Positions 17,667-26,538 of a DNA stretch of 64,000 nt are shown one piece after another; the first letter of the stretch is position 1; the number at the start of each line of letters is the position of its first letter. The notes beneath the pieces are model-generated. The model had not been told where the DNA came from and did no database searches. It saw only the letters and a list, made by a program, of their open reading frames with translations. The translations under genes were made by a program, and so were the position numbers. The stretch lies in NCBI RefSeq assembly GCF_003097635.1, contig NZ_QCZI01000001.1, positions 1 to 64,000 of the forward strand, given 5' to 3'. Source of the DNA: Flavobacterium psychrotolerans (lineage in GTDB: Bacteria > Bacteroidota > Bacteroidia > Flavobacteriales > Flavobacteriaceae).

Positions 17667-19682
17667 TTAAAACCCAAAACTAACATTCAAAAAGAAGTTT
17701 CTTCCTTTTCGAGGAATGTTGTTCCAATCTGAAAAAGTAGAATAATAGGTGTCCAAAATATTCTCTACCCCCGCTCCGACATTCCATTTGCTTTTATCCC
17801 AACGGAACGAATAACTCGATGCGAAGTTCAAAATCGCATAATCCGGTGTTCTGTCTTCCCCATAAAATGGGCTGTATTGCGTTTGGGTTGCATTTCCATG
17901 AACGGCGATTTCATAGGAAAATTTGTTTCTCTTAAAAATAAAAGAAGAGGAATAACGCAACGGACTTATAAAGGGTAAATTCTTGTTTTCATGGTCTTTC
18001 CCGTAACTATAAACCAATTGTCCCGACCATTTAATTTCTGTATTCAATTGGTAATCCACATTCAAATCGGTGTTAAAAATGGTAGCATAATCCAATGCGG
18101 TATAGATTTTTATTCCGCTTGCGCCAATAGTCATTGGGATTAAAGTTGCATCCGGTTTCCCCACAATATAATCCGAAATATGAAAATAGGATGACGAAAT
18201 TTTAGTGCTCATTTTTTTGTTTTTATATCCCAAAAAAGCATTGCCTTCCACAGATTTTTCGTTCTTTAATTCCGGATTCCCAATGTAATCGTATCGGTCA
18301 AAACTGTTAAACAAATAAAAACCGAATCCTTCAGATACCGATGGAGCACGCTCCCCATAACCCAATCCCAAACCATACTGAAAGCCGTTTAAATCGTAAG
18401 AGTAATTCGCAGTTATACTCTTTAGAATGCTACTTTTAGTGCCTTTCATATTCGGATAAAAAATCTGCAAACTTTCCAAACCCAGTTGGCTGGAAACTTT
18501 GTTAAAATGATGGGCAATGCTTGTCGAAAACTTCAAACTAGAATGACAATTCAAGACTATATTATCCTCCAGAAACAGGGCATTATAAAGCGTTCGCACA
18601 TCCGGCCAAGTGAACATGAACATCAAACTTTCGTTTGGATCACTTGGAAACATGGTCATTTCGGCAACGGAACGGTTGTAGAACGAATTCAAGTCGGCCA
18701 AAAAATGATGATTTTTAAAAACTCCCTTTATTTTTGAATAATACCCATAAGTATCGCTCCAACCCGGCATATCCATGTGAATGGGGACAAAAGGACGTTT
18801 GGTATCGTCCATCCTATGCGTGACAGTATTGTAATATATTTTGGTTTCCCAATTGGTTAACGTGAGCTCCGAAGTAATTTTTTCTGCTTTCGGAACAAAT
18901 TCGAACTTCAGCGAAGTAATTAAAGCTTCTGCCAAAGAAACATCCATTGGAAGTGCCGGATAACCCACATTAGTCGCCTTATCGAAGATGACCGAAGCTT
19001 CCACCAGTTTGTTTTTATCGAAAGAAAAACCAGAGGTTCCTGAAACATTGAATTTCTTGAACTGGGAAAACAAAACTTCTTGATTGTTTCCTGCAGTATA
19101 ATTATCGGCATCCCGAAACATCAAATCAGTATCGACATAAAATGAACTTTCCGCATAATTCAAGGCAGTCCCAATAATTTTTTGGTTGCTGTTGGTTTCA
19201 AAACCAGAATTTATGGAAGTATCCCAACCAGAATTTAGAAATCCGCTTCGATTTCTTTTTAAATCAATCGATCCTCCAATAGTCGCTCCATGACAGCCCC
19301 CTTGCTGGCCTGAAGTAACGGTAGCTTCTGACAAATTAGAAACCTCAACATAAGATGTGATGGGATCCATTTTGTCGGTGCAAGCCCCAAAAACACGCAT
19401 TCCGTCAATAGTTATCAACGTTCTTTCGGTAGCCATACTGTTAATGATGGGCTCCCAGGCATAACCACCCCTTTTAATCATTTCGACTTTTCCGGACTTT
19501 TGTAAATAATCATCTATTGTAGCCAATGATTTGGATTGCTTTTGATACAATTGCGCTTTATTGCCAATTACGATAACTTCTTGAAGTGTTTTTGGCACGA
19601 GGGAATCTTTGGTTTGTTCTTGTGCAAAAAGAGGGATTGAAATAAAAAACAACATTAGAAACGCTTGTAATTTTATTTTCAT
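17667..19682 (-). CDS. TonB-dependent receptor, probable copper or metallophore uptake
   Basis: This outer-membrane receptor has about 671 residues. The frame is open to 19724, but the ATG at 19682 gives a proper signal peptide (MKIKLQAFLMLFF to LFAQ). A TonB-box-like stretch (LQEVIVIGNKA) leads into a plug domain (RTLITIDGMRVFGACTDKMDP, then the SGQQGGCHGATIGGSIDLKR block), then a barrel ending in FFLNVSFGF. The two plug cysteines (GACTDK and GGCHG) are unusual and could bind metal or form a disulfide. Immediately upstream in the same direction lie a Met/His-rich lipoprotein and an MbnP-like lipoprotein, which points to copper. Substrate is inferred from context. Confidence 0.85.
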   Translation of the reverse strand: MKIKLQAFLMLFFISIPLFAQEQTKDSLVPKTLQEVIVIGNKAQLYQKQSKSLATIDDYLQKSGKVEMIKRGGYAWEPIINSMATERTLITIDGMRVFGACTDKMDPITSYVEVSNLSEATVTSGQQGGCHGATIGGSIDLKRNRSGFLNSGWDTSINSGFETNSNQKIIGTALNYAESSFYVDTDLMFRDADNYTAGNNQEVLFSQFKKFNVSGTSGFSFDKNKLVEASVIFDKATNVGYPALPMDVSLAEALITSLKFEFVPKAEKITSELTLTNWETKIYYNTVTHRMDDTKRPFVPIHMDMPGWSDTYGYYSKIKGVFKNHHFLADLNSFYNRSVAEMTMFPSDPNESLMFMFTWPDVRTLYNALFLEDNIVLNCHSSLKFSTSIAHHFNKVSSQLGLESLQIFYPNMKGTKSSILKSITANYSYDLNGFQYGLGLGYGERAPSVSEGFGFYLFNSFDRYDYIGNPELKNEKSVEGNAFLGYKNKKMSTKISSSYFHISDYIVGKPDATLIPMTIGASGIKIYTALDYATIFNTDLNVDYQLNTEIKWSGQLVYSYGKDHENKNLPFISPLRYSSSFIFKRNKFSYEIAVHGNATQTQYSPFYGEDRTPDYAILNFASSYSFRWDKSKWNVGAGVENILDTYYSTFSDWNNIPRKGRNFFLNVSFGF

Positions 19683-19771
19683 AGTAGATAAAATTATAAA
19701 AAAGGCCAACAGAACAATTACCAATGCATTTGATTTCTTTGGCCTCTTTTAATTAAGAAAAGGAAACAGAA

Positions 19772-20623
19772 TTAAAACTCTATCTCAAAATAAATGCTGC
19801 TTGCCGGAACTAAATCCGTGATGGCTTCCCCTTTCAAAACGACATCGGAAGTATTTAAAAGCTGCAGGTTAATTTTCCATAAACCAGTCATGGTTAATGA
19901 AAATTTTCCATGGTATAATTTATCAGAAGTAGATTGCGTTAAATCAACATTGTTGGGTGAACCATGATTTCCCATACTTGGCATTCTGGGATCAATTTTA
20001 ACTTTGAAATTATCAACGATAGGAAATGACATCATCGATTCCATTTTATAAACACCAACGGTTATATCATTCAAAGCCACTTTGGGATGATGCGGTTCGG
20101 CAAAAGCCAAAATGTATTTTACGTTATCGGAACCCGTAAAAGTAGTCACTCTTTGTTTGACCGAAGCTGGAACATCAATTACTGAAGTTGCCGTGTAAGC
20201 AGTCCCGTTAATGGTGTAATCTACTTTTAAATCCCAATATTCGGTAGCGTTTTGTGCCATTTGAAAAACAATATTTCCTTCATATAACGTTCCCTCAGTA
20301 GTTGTTTTCTCTACTTCCGATTTTGGACAAGAATGTGTCATCGTCATCATGTGCATCATTGGTACCCAGCTAATGGTGGCATTTTTTACATATTGACCAC
20401 TTGCATTGTCTTTTATTCTTAAACTGATTTCATTATATCCTTGTTCTAAAGCTCCAGCATGAGTATATAATTCAATAGTATGTGAAGTATTTGTTATTTC
20501 TTTAAATTTTGTCAGTCCATCTAATTCATTAATGGTTGGGGTCGTATCCTTATTATCGGAACAAGAAAATAATGCAAATGCTATCGCCACTACAGCTAGT
20601 ATATTTTTTAGTTGAAATTTCAT
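19772..20623 (-). CDS. Met/His-rich lipoprotein with YtkA/FixH-like repeats
   Basis: This 283-residue lipoprotein has a signal peptide ending in lipobox FSCS. The mature part appears to hold two related beta-sandwich units. The first contains SWVPMMHMMTMTHSCPKSE and the second DPRMPSMGNHGSPNN, both dense in Met and His and typical of periplasmic copper-binding sites. The second resembles the MPxMGH motif of YtkA-like domains. A copper-carrier role is inferred. It lies between the TonB receptor gene and an MbnP-like lipoprotein gene, all leftward with short gaps, so the three probably form one unit. Confidence 0.75.
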   Translation of the reverse strand: MKFQLKNILAVVAIAFALFSCSDNKDTTPTINELDGLTKFKEITNTSHTIELYTHAGALEQGYNEISLRIKDNASGQYVKNATISWVPMMHMMTMTHSCPKSEVEKTTTEGTLYEGNIVFQMAQNATEYWDLKVDYTINGTAYTATSVIDVPASVKQRVTTFTGSDNVKYILAFAEPHHPKVALNDITVGVYKMESMMSFPIVDNFKVKIDPRMPSMGNHGSPNNVDLTQSTSDKLYHGKFSLTMTGLWKINLQLLNTSDVVLKGEAITDLVPASSIYFEIEF

Positions 20624-20677
20624 TTTGATTTTTTTTAAAGTTTATACGCTTTTTTTAACGCTCTTCTTTTTAACTCT

Positions 20678-21484
20678 TTAATTGGGGTCGTTATGAACAT
20701 GTTCTACAGAAAACATTGAAGATAGATTTTCCGTCATAAGAAGTAAATCTGCACCATCCATAATCATTACCATTCCCATATGATTCCTAGAAGTAAGATC
20801 GATTTTGTTCGTTCCATCAATAATTTGAGACAAATCGGTACTCATGTGAATTTGAGGTGTACTATTATTTCTGACCAAAGCATTGGTTGTCAAGCCTAAC
20901 GAAACTTCGGTATAGTTATAATCAGCTCCTGATTTCCCATTTTGGATCATAAAAGATGCGTCCGAAGTAACTGTTGGAGAAGTGAATGTACCTACAAAAT
21001 CAATACATTTATATCCACCTGACCAACTTCCTGTCATAGTCATTCCTCCGGCTTGGGCCTGTGTCCAAAGATTCCCTTGGTTAGATTCGCCAAGGTCATA
21101 TTGCGACTTGTCAACTCCAATCCCGATGGTCATTTTTTTATAATCCCCAATTGGGACATTGCTAAGGGCTATTTGCAAACTTGCTGGTTTTGATTCATCC
21201 ACAATAAAATAACTTTGGTTTTTTGGGTAAGTAAATGTTGACCCATCCGCTTTTGTTAAAATAACAGTGCTGATAACAAATTTGATTTTACTGATTTTTA
21301 AAACCTCGTTGTTTGAAGTGGCAACTGTTGGACTTCCTAAAACAAGACCATTTTCGGCAAATCCATTTTCAAATTGAATTTTTAAACTCCCCTTTTCTGA
21401 AACTTCATCTTTATCTTTCGTACAAGAAACAAGAACTATTGTAACTATTAATACTGCTACTATCTTTTTAAATGTATTTTTCAT
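20678..21484 (-). CDS. MbnP-like lipoprotein, probable copper-binding partner
   Basis: This 268-residue lipoprotein starts with a signal peptide ending in lipobox LVSC. The layout follows the MbnP-like domain: an early strand (KIQFENGF), then LKISKIKFVIS, and FIVDESKPASLQIALSNVPIGDYKKMTIGIGVD cut into typical strands. The Trp-containing block LWTQAQAGGMTMTGSWSGGYK is characteristic. MbnP proteins work with the MbnT TonB receptor or with di-heme partners in copper acquisition. The His/Met-rich end (MSTDLSQ, HMGMVMIMDG, EHVHNDP) suits metal binding. It lies upstream of and probably co-transcribed with the Met/His-rich lipoprotein and the TonB receptor. Confidence 0.8.
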   Translation of the reverse strand: MKNTFKKIVAVLIVTIVLVSCTKDKDEVSEKGSLKIQFENGFAENGLVLGSPTVATSNNEVLKISKIKFVISTVILTKADGSTFTYPKNQSYFIVDESKPASLQIALSNVPIGDYKKMTIGIGVDKSQYDLGESNQGNLWTQAQAGGMTMTGSWSGGYKCIDFVGTFTSPTVTSDASFMIQNGKSGADYNYTEVSLGLTTNALVRNNSTPQIHMSTDLSQIIDGTNKIDLTSRNHMGMVMIMDGADLLLMTENLSSMFSVEHVHNDPN

Positions 21485-21586
21485 TTATTATATTCTTAAA
21501 AGTTATTTTTAAATTGTATGTGCAAATTGAAATCATCAAAAGACTTTTGTCCGATGATAACAATGCAAATTATAATTCGATAAAAT

Positions 21587-21961
21587 TTATGATATAATTG
21601 TAGGTGGATGAAATATAGTGTAACTATTCAGGTGAGAATATAAGTTAGAATAGCTGGCGTTTATTTTTGCTGAATTTTGAAAATAAAGAGCCCTGATTTG
21701 AAATGATTTAACATTTTGAAAAAAAAGTACTTCATTTTCTTGGGATGCCGATTTTTTATCAGATGAAATTGGCTTTTCGTTTTCAGAAGCTTTCGCCAAT
21801 TCTTTCATTAAATGGCATTTCCCATTACAATGCATTGTTGGTTTGTCTTGATTTTCACAAAGTACTTTTGAAATATAATCATAATTAACAGCATATTCCA
21901 AAACCGGAATTATTGGTTTCAGAAGCATCAATAACGCTAATATGAATATGCTAATTTTCAT
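21587..21961 (-). CDS. Small exported protein with Cys/His motif
   Basis: This 124-residue protein is of unknown function. The N-terminus is hydrophobic (MKISIFILALLMLLKPIIP) and could be a signal peptide or membrane anchor. It is followed by a compact cysteine region, LCENQDKPTMHCNGKCHLMKEL, in which C-x8-C-x3-C with a nearby His could hold a metal. The rest is low-complexity and charged, then Tyr/Ser-rich. Similar small proteins occur beside metal-uptake receptors in Bacteroidota, as here next to the MbnP-like gene. I infer a link to copper handling but cannot name the family. Confidence 0.7.
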   Translation of the reverse strand: MKISIFILALLMLLKPIIPVLEYAVNYDYISKVLCENQDKPTMHCNGKCHLMKELAKASENEKPISSDKKSASQENEVLFFQNVKSFQIRALYFQNSAKINASYSNLYSHLNSYTIFHPPTIIS

Positions 21962-22004
21962 TTTGCAAATGTAACCTTTTTTGGTGTGAAAAATCTAAAA
22001 CAAC

Positions 22005-22247
22005 CTAACCGACGAACACAATTAATAGAATGATCAATGCTAAGGCAATACTCAGACTGGTTTTCCAAAATGGATTTGCCTTTTTTAATTCCATAAACTG
22101 GAAGGCAACCATTAAAAATTTAATTGCAGAAATTCCCATAATTAGAAAAAAAGTAATTTCAGAAATTGCATTTGAAGCAGAAATTAAAGCTGTTGTCCAA
22201 GTCAGTAAAATCAATGTTCCATAGGTTATAACTAACGATTTTTTCAT
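22005..22247 (-). CDS. norF: Cytochrome c oxidase subunit IV-like / NorF-like membrane protein
   Basis: This small integral membrane protein of 80 residues has three predicted helices (LVITYGTLILLTW, ISEITFFLIMGISAIKFLMVAF, SLSIALALIILLIVFVG). It matches the prokaryotic cytochrome c oxidase subunit IV family, to which NorF belongs. The frame is open to 22322, but the ATG at 22247 gives MKKSLVITYG and leaves a 2-nt gap to the norE-like gene. In nitric oxide reductase clusters NorE and NorF assist assembly or full activity. It is the last gene of the leftward nor operon. Confidence 0.75.
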   Translation of the reverse strand: MKKSLVITYGTLILLTWTTALISASNAISEITFFLIMGISAIKFLMVAFQFMELKKANPFWKTSLSIALALIILLIVFVG

Positions 22248-22249
22248 AA

Positions 22250-22831
22250 TTATAGGATTAAATAGAGAACAGGAAATAATAAAAGCCATATCAAATCGCA
22301 CATGTGCCAAAAAGCGGCGCAAGCCTCAACGTCTTCTATGCTGGTATCCGAAATTTTTCTCATCATTCCATAATTGGTCCAGACTAAGATTACCAGTCCC
22401 ATGATGACGTGAATAAGGTGAAAAGCGGTCAGCAACCAATAAAAAGCAAAAAAAACGTTGGTTTCCGGTGTCAAACCCGCTTCCAGTTTTTGATAGTATT
22501 CCACACTTTTCAGGATTAAAAACAACAATCCGCCAAGCATGGCCAATTTAAAATACAGCGAAGATTTATTTCGATTATTCTCTTTAAATTCAAGTACGGC
22601 ATTGGCCATAAAAAAACCGCTTGTCAACAAGAAAACAGTATTTACTGCCCCAAAAGTGGTATTGAGATGCAAACGCGAGTGATGAAATAATTCTGGCTGT
22701 TCGCTTGCGTAAAAAGAGAATGCCACGAGCGCCATTCCAAAAGTGATCAATTCCAAGAAAATAATAATCCACATCAAGATGCCTCCCGGAGGATAATAAA
22801 TATTTTTGTAATCGATTTTAAGAGTAGTCAT
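22250..22831 (-). CDS. norE: NorE-like cytochrome c oxidase subunit III family protein
   Basis: This 193-residue protein has five predicted membrane helices and belongs to the subunit III family of heme-copper oxidases. Diagnostic stretches are an early WIIIFLELITFGMALVAF helix with Glu, FFAFYWLLTAFHLIHVIMG, and a final AAFWHMCDLIWLLLFPVLYL. Its short length and position with norD, norQ, norB and norC identify it as the NorE type. NorE is thought to help maturation of the NO reductase. The norF-like gene follows 2 nt after its stop. Confidence 0.85.
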   Translation of the reverse strand: MTTLKIDYKNIYYPPGGILMWIIIFLELITFGMALVAFSFYASEQPELFHHSRLHLNTTFGAVNTVFLLTSGFFMANAVLEFKENNRNKSSLYFKLAMLGGLLFLILKSVEYYQKLEAGLTPETNVFFAFYWLLTAFHLIHVIMGLVILVWTNYGMMRKISDTSIEDVEACAAFWHMCDLIWLLLFPVLYLIL

Positions 22832-22853
22832 AATTTTATGTTTTAGTTACAAT

Positions 22854-23819
22854 CTAATCCCAGTCCAATAAGCGTTTTTCGCCTTCAATTTTCTTGATAT
22901 CGGTGATGTCCTGAGACATTTCTATCACTCCTTTATACTTCAAATCAACATCCCTAACGGCAAAATAGCGGATGTAAATGAGTCGCTCTTTGTAGTTAAT
23001 CCAAAAGGAAGATTCATTCTTGGTTCCTTTTCTAAATTCTTCTAAAATCTTTAGAACAGTACCTACACTTTTGGGCGGATGACAAAATTTAACTTCTCGG
23101 CCTATGATTCCGGAGCTTCTTGGAAACACGCGTTCTTCTCCGCGATTATAGAAAATAACTTTATCATTTTCATCGACATAAGTCAAATCCAAAGGCATGG
23201 TTTTAAAAAGCAAATTTACCTGCTCCACAGTCATATATCCTTCGTCATAATGCGAAGTGTTTTCGAGCGAAAACGTCATTTCTCTTTTGGTAAAATCCTC
23301 ACTTGGATGGATGTATTCTAGATTTGGAAAAGGAATGGGAAATTCTGGAAGCATCCAGCCAATTTCTTCTTCTCCAATGCGCATAATAATCCAATCCTTT
23401 TCGTCTAACAAATCCAAGGCATTCGGAAACAATACGGTTTCTTCCACTTGCATCAATCGATAAATTCCATCAACTAAAAAAGGAGTATTAACGTTAATTT
23501 TTTTCGGGTTATTTGTTTTAAGATAATACTGAATCAAACGAAATTGTTCTCTTAAATTATCGTGAAACGACCACATTCCTTGTGAAGGACCATTCCAGCC
23601 TTTTTTTTCCAAAAATGGAAAAAGTTGATTTTCTTTTCTAGCAAATCGCTTTTCTATGGTTTGAAGTTGATTGAAAATATTTGTATATTTCTGTAATTCA
23701 GCTTCGGCATCCGCGGCTGATAATTCTTCACAAAGACCAATAATAATTTCTCTCTCTTGGTAATAAATACTCACCGGATGTCCTTCTGGGAGCGTTGCTA
23801 TATCTATGTTATTATTCAT
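22854..23819 (-). CDS. Hemerythrin-PAS (DUF438-like) protein inserted in the nor operon
   Basis: This cytoplasmic protein of about 321 residues has an N-terminal helical hemerythrin/HHE-type part (KRFARKENQLFPFLEKKGW, then MWSFHDNLREQF and VEETVLFPNAL) and a C-terminal PAS domain (LTYVDENDKVIFYNRGEERVFPRS, then IRYFAVRDVDLKYKGV). DUF438-type proteins combine these two modules and are linked to NO or oxygen sensing and di-iron chemistry. The frame is open to 23852, which would overlap norD. The ATG at 23819 avoids overlap and gives MNNNIDIATLPEGHP. Its place between norD and norE suggests a role in NO sensing or in supplying iron to NorB, which is inference. Confidence 0.85.
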   Translation of the reverse strand: MNNNIDIATLPEGHPVSIYYQEREIIIGLCEELSAADAEAELQKYTNIFNQLQTIEKRFARKENQLFPFLEKKGWNGPSQGMWSFHDNLREQFRLIQYYLKTNNPKKINVNTPFLVDGIYRLMQVEETVLFPNALDLLDEKDWIIMRIGEEEIGWMLPEFPIPFPNLEYIHPSEDFTKREMTFSLENTSHYDEGYMTVEQVNLLFKTMPLDLTYVDENDKVIFYNRGEERVFPRSSGIIGREVKFCHPPKSVGTVLKILEEFRKGTKNESSFWINYKERLIYIRYFAVRDVDLKYKGVIEMSQDITDIKKIEGEKRLLDWD

Positions 23820-23826
23820 TATGTAT

Positions 23827-25602
23827 TTATTTTTGATGTTTAATTTTCTCATACAATTTCACTAACGACTGCAACAATTCTACCGGAGTCGTTAAAATTT
23901 GATAGTGGTTTTGCCCGAACATTTGTGGCAAATAGTATTTTGCTTCTGCTTCAATGGCCAAGGCATACGAATTAATATTTCTTCCGTTGAGTTCCCGAAG
24001 CGCTTGCTTCACGTCGTTAATTCCGTATTTGCCTTCGTATTTATCGTAATCGTTGGGCTTGCCGTCAGAAATCACAATCACCCATTTGTTTTTGGTATTT
24101 CTCTTATCCAATCGGGCACCGGCATGGCGCAAAGCTGCTCCAATTCGAGTATAGCCATTCGGTTCAATCGCTCCAATTTTCTGCTTGGCGGTATTCCAAT
24201 TTTCGTCAAAATCCTTCACCGTCAAATAGGTCGAAAAGTTGCGCGTCTTCGAATAAAAACTGTCAATTGAAAAATCAATATTGAATTCGTTCAAGATTTC
24301 CCCAAAAAGAATGGAAACCTCTTTCTCTACATCAATTACCCTGTTTCCTGCTGCATAACCGTCACTGGAAAGACTTATGTCCAAAAGGATTAAAATGGAT
24401 AAATCCTTGTCTTTTTTCCGGTTAGAAATGTATATTTTATCTGATGGTGTTCTTTGCGAATGCACGTCAACATACAAGTCGGTAATAGCATCGATATCAA
24501 ATTCATCACCTTGAGTTTGGCGTTTTTGCTGGTGCATTTTGTTGTTCACGTTAGTCAACATTTTGCGCAAGCCCATAAGTGTCGAAGCGTTTTTTGTAAT
24601 GGTGTTTTTGTAATAATTGGGATCCGTTTTTTGTTGTGATTTGGGATATACTTTGCAGAAATTCTCTTTGTAAGTGCGTTTGCTGTAATCCCATTCGTTA
24701 TAGGTCAAATGAAAACCTTTGGCATCAACCTCCGCACTTTCGGAGATAGAAGTGTTCTCTATAAAATCTGCCTGATAAACAGAATGCGCTGTGTCATCAA
24801 CACGAACTGTAAATTTCATATTCAACTCTTCCAAAGCTTCCTGATGATCATGTAGTTCGTCGGAACCATCAAAATCTCGCCAAGTTCCATTGAACTCTTC
24901 AGCAGTTTCTACCTTCTCGAAATTGTGCAACAAAACATAATCTTCCTGTTGTTTTTTATCGACTTCAATCGTGATTACTTCTTCTACTGCTTTCGCTTTT
25001 AGCGTGGTTAAAGCTTGGTTTTCATTGGCTTTTTTAGTTTTCTCTGAGAAATTTTCTAGAACCGAATCCGTTTTTTGTTCCGTTTCATTCCGCATCCATT
25101 TTCCGTATATCCAGGAAAAATCGGGGACTTCTTTCGCATTCGATTTTTGTTCAAAATGCCGTTTTACCTTGTCATAGATTTCTTCGGCAACTGTAAATTC
25201 TTCAAATAACACATCTAGAATTTCTTCGGAGGTTTCCAATGCTTTTTGTTGCGAAAGTGCCAATGATTGTTCTTTTTCGGAGGATTTCCAATTCAAATCC
25301 AAACGCTGTTGCAGGCTGAGATATAAAATTCTGAAAAGGTAAAAATTGCTATTTTCCTCGACAGTTGAAAATTCAGCAAACGAAATAGGCAGGAAAAAAT
25401 TATTATTTTTATACCCTCCCTCTCGTTCGGCAGGGAAAATTTCGATTGGTTTTCCAGTCAAAGCACGAGCCAAAATAGTCAGTCTCGGTTTTATTTCGCT
25501 GAGCGTAACCGTTCTGGCAAGGATCTCAGGATTTACTTTTTTACTTTTTTTTAAGTGTTTAAAGAATTTCCCGACTAAATATTCATCTATTTCGAAACCC
25601 AT
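23827..25602 (-). CDS. norD: NorD-type VWA protein, nitric oxide reductase activation
   Basis: This 591-residue cytoplasmic protein has a C-terminal von Willebrand factor A domain with the MIDAS motif DISLS (in LILLDISLSSDG) and the later TRIGAAL and VISDGKPNDYD elements. The long N-terminal part is helical and charged, as in NorD/CbbO proteins. NorD works with the AAA+ ATPase NorQ, encoded just upstream, as a remodelling pair that inserts or activates the non-heme iron of NorB. Gene order norQ then norD with a 45-nt gap supports this. Confidence 0.92.
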   Translation of the reverse strand: MGFEIDEYLVGKFFKHLKKSKKVNPEILARTVTLSEIKPRLTILARALTGKPIEIFPAEREGGYKNNNFFLPISFAEFSTVEENSNFYLFRILYLSLQQRLDLNWKSSEKEQSLALSQQKALETSEEILDVLFEEFTVAEEIYDKVKRHFEQKSNAKEVPDFSWIYGKWMRNETEQKTDSVLENFSEKTKKANENQALTTLKAKAVEEVITIEVDKKQQEDYVLLHNFEKVETAEEFNGTWRDFDGSDELHDHQEALEELNMKFTVRVDDTAHSVYQADFIENTSISESAEVDAKGFHLTYNEWDYSKRTYKENFCKVYPKSQQKTDPNYYKNTITKNASTLMGLRKMLTNVNNKMHQQKRQTQGDEFDIDAITDLYVDVHSQRTPSDKIYISNRKKDKDLSILILLDISLSSDGYAAGNRVIDVEKEVSILFGEILNEFNIDFSIDSFYSKTRNFSTYLTVKDFDENWNTAKQKIGAIEPNGYTRIGAALRHAGARLDKRNTKNKWVIVISDGKPNDYDKYEGKYGINDVKQALRELNGRNINSYALAIEAEAKYYLPQMFGQNHYQILTTPVELLQSLVKLYEKIKHQK

Positions 25603-25647
25603 TTTTTATTATTTGTATGTAGGGACAAATCTCGAGTTGTTCCTACA

Positions 25648-26430
25648 TTATATCATCAAATTACACAAATCTTTTAGTGCTTCTACCGTTTGCAAATCAT
25701 CCGTTAAAGGTTCCACCACAGCTACATGAACAGCTAATCTTTTCGGTAATCCACTGTGAATGATTTTTGCGGCATCTACCAACAATCGCGTAGAAACCGT
25801 TTCAGTCAATCCTAATTCTGTCAAGTTTCTAATTTTGTTCCCAATGGCGACTAATTTTTTGGCCGTGTCATGGTCAATTTGAGTTTCATTAACCAAAATT
25901 TCTGTTTCAATTTTAGCTTCTGGATATTCGAATGAAACTGCAATAAAACGTTGACGAGTAGATGGTTTAAGTTCTTTAAACCCTCTTTGATAGCCGGGAT
26001 TAAACGACGCAACTAACATAAAATCGTTATGTGCTTTTACGGTCTCTCCTAGTTTATCTATAAACAATTCGCGCCGGTGATCAGTCAGGGAATGAATGGC
26101 CACAATTACATCAGGTCGGGCTTCGGCAACTTCATCCAGATAAATAATTGCTCCTTCTTTTACGGCAGTGGTCAATGGTCCGTCGATCCAAATGGTCTCG
26201 GCTCCTTTAATTATAAATCGGCCAATCAAATCTGTAGAAGAAGTTTCTTCATGACAGCTAATAGTGATGATTTTTTTATCTAATTGATGGGCCATATATT
26301 CCACAAAACGGGATTTTCCTGTCCCAGTCGGGCCTTTTAACAAAAAAGGGATTTTATTTTTATAAGCATGTTCAAAGACTTCTTTTTCTTTGCCTACGGC
26401 ATGGTAATAAGGTATTTCTTGTAACATCAT
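25648..26430 (-). CDS. norQ: NorQ/CbbQ-type MoxR AAA+ ATPase
   Basis: This 260-residue ATPase has Walker A GPTGTGKSR and Walker B IIYLDEVAEARPDV. Sensor 1 is in MLVASFNPGYQRGFKELKPSTRQRF, the CbbQ/NorQ signature with the arginine finger region. Two ATGs are adjacent (26428-26430 and 26425-26427); I use the first. NorQ and NorD together activate the NO reductase catalytic subunit. It is separated from norB by 108 nt containing a long inverted repeat, which may uncouple expression of the structural and activation genes. Confidence 0.94.
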   Translation of the reverse strand: MMLQEIPYYHAVGKEKEVFEHAYKNKIPFLLKGPTGTGKSRFVEYMAHQLDKKIITISCHEETSSTDLIGRFIIKGAETIWIDGPLTTAVKEGAIIYLDEVAEARPDVIVAIHSLTDHRRELFIDKLGETVKAHNDFMLVASFNPGYQRGFKELKPSTRQRFIAVSFEYPEAKIETEILVNETQIDHDTAKKLVAIGNKIRNLTELGLTETVSTRLLVDAAKIIHSGLPKRLAVHVAVVEPLTDDLQTVEALKDLCNLMI

Positions 26431-26451
26431 TTTTTTTTATTAAAAAAGCCA

Positions 26452-26510
26452 GAACACTTTAACCTTTACTTTTTTGGGGGAAATTCTAAAAAATTATCGT
26501 TAAAGTGTTC
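26452..26510 (-). promoter_or_regulatory. Inverted repeat between norB and norQ
   Basis: GAACACTTTAAC (26452-26463) and GTTAAAGTGTTC (26499-26510) are perfect 12-bp reverse complements separated by 35 nt. In the leftward norCB-norQD transcript they would form a long-loop hairpin just after the norB stop. A poly-T (on the transcript strand) does not follow closely, so an mRNA stabilising or processing element is more likely than a simple terminator. Confidence 0.45.
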
Positions 26511-26538
26511 CAGCAATAAATATGTTCAATTATTATAA

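Noticed and set aside
18486..18737. 83-codon rightward frame inside the TonB receptor gene
   Set aside because: It lies wholly within a well-supported receptor gene on the other strand and matches no family.
22248..22322. 25-residue extension of the norF-like protein
   Set aside because: It overlaps norE by 73 nt and does not resemble the subunit IV family. ATG 22247 gives a tight 2-nt junction.
24454..25177. Rightward frames within norD
   Set aside because: They are antisense to a conserved gene, with unnatural Phe/Ser/Cys composition.
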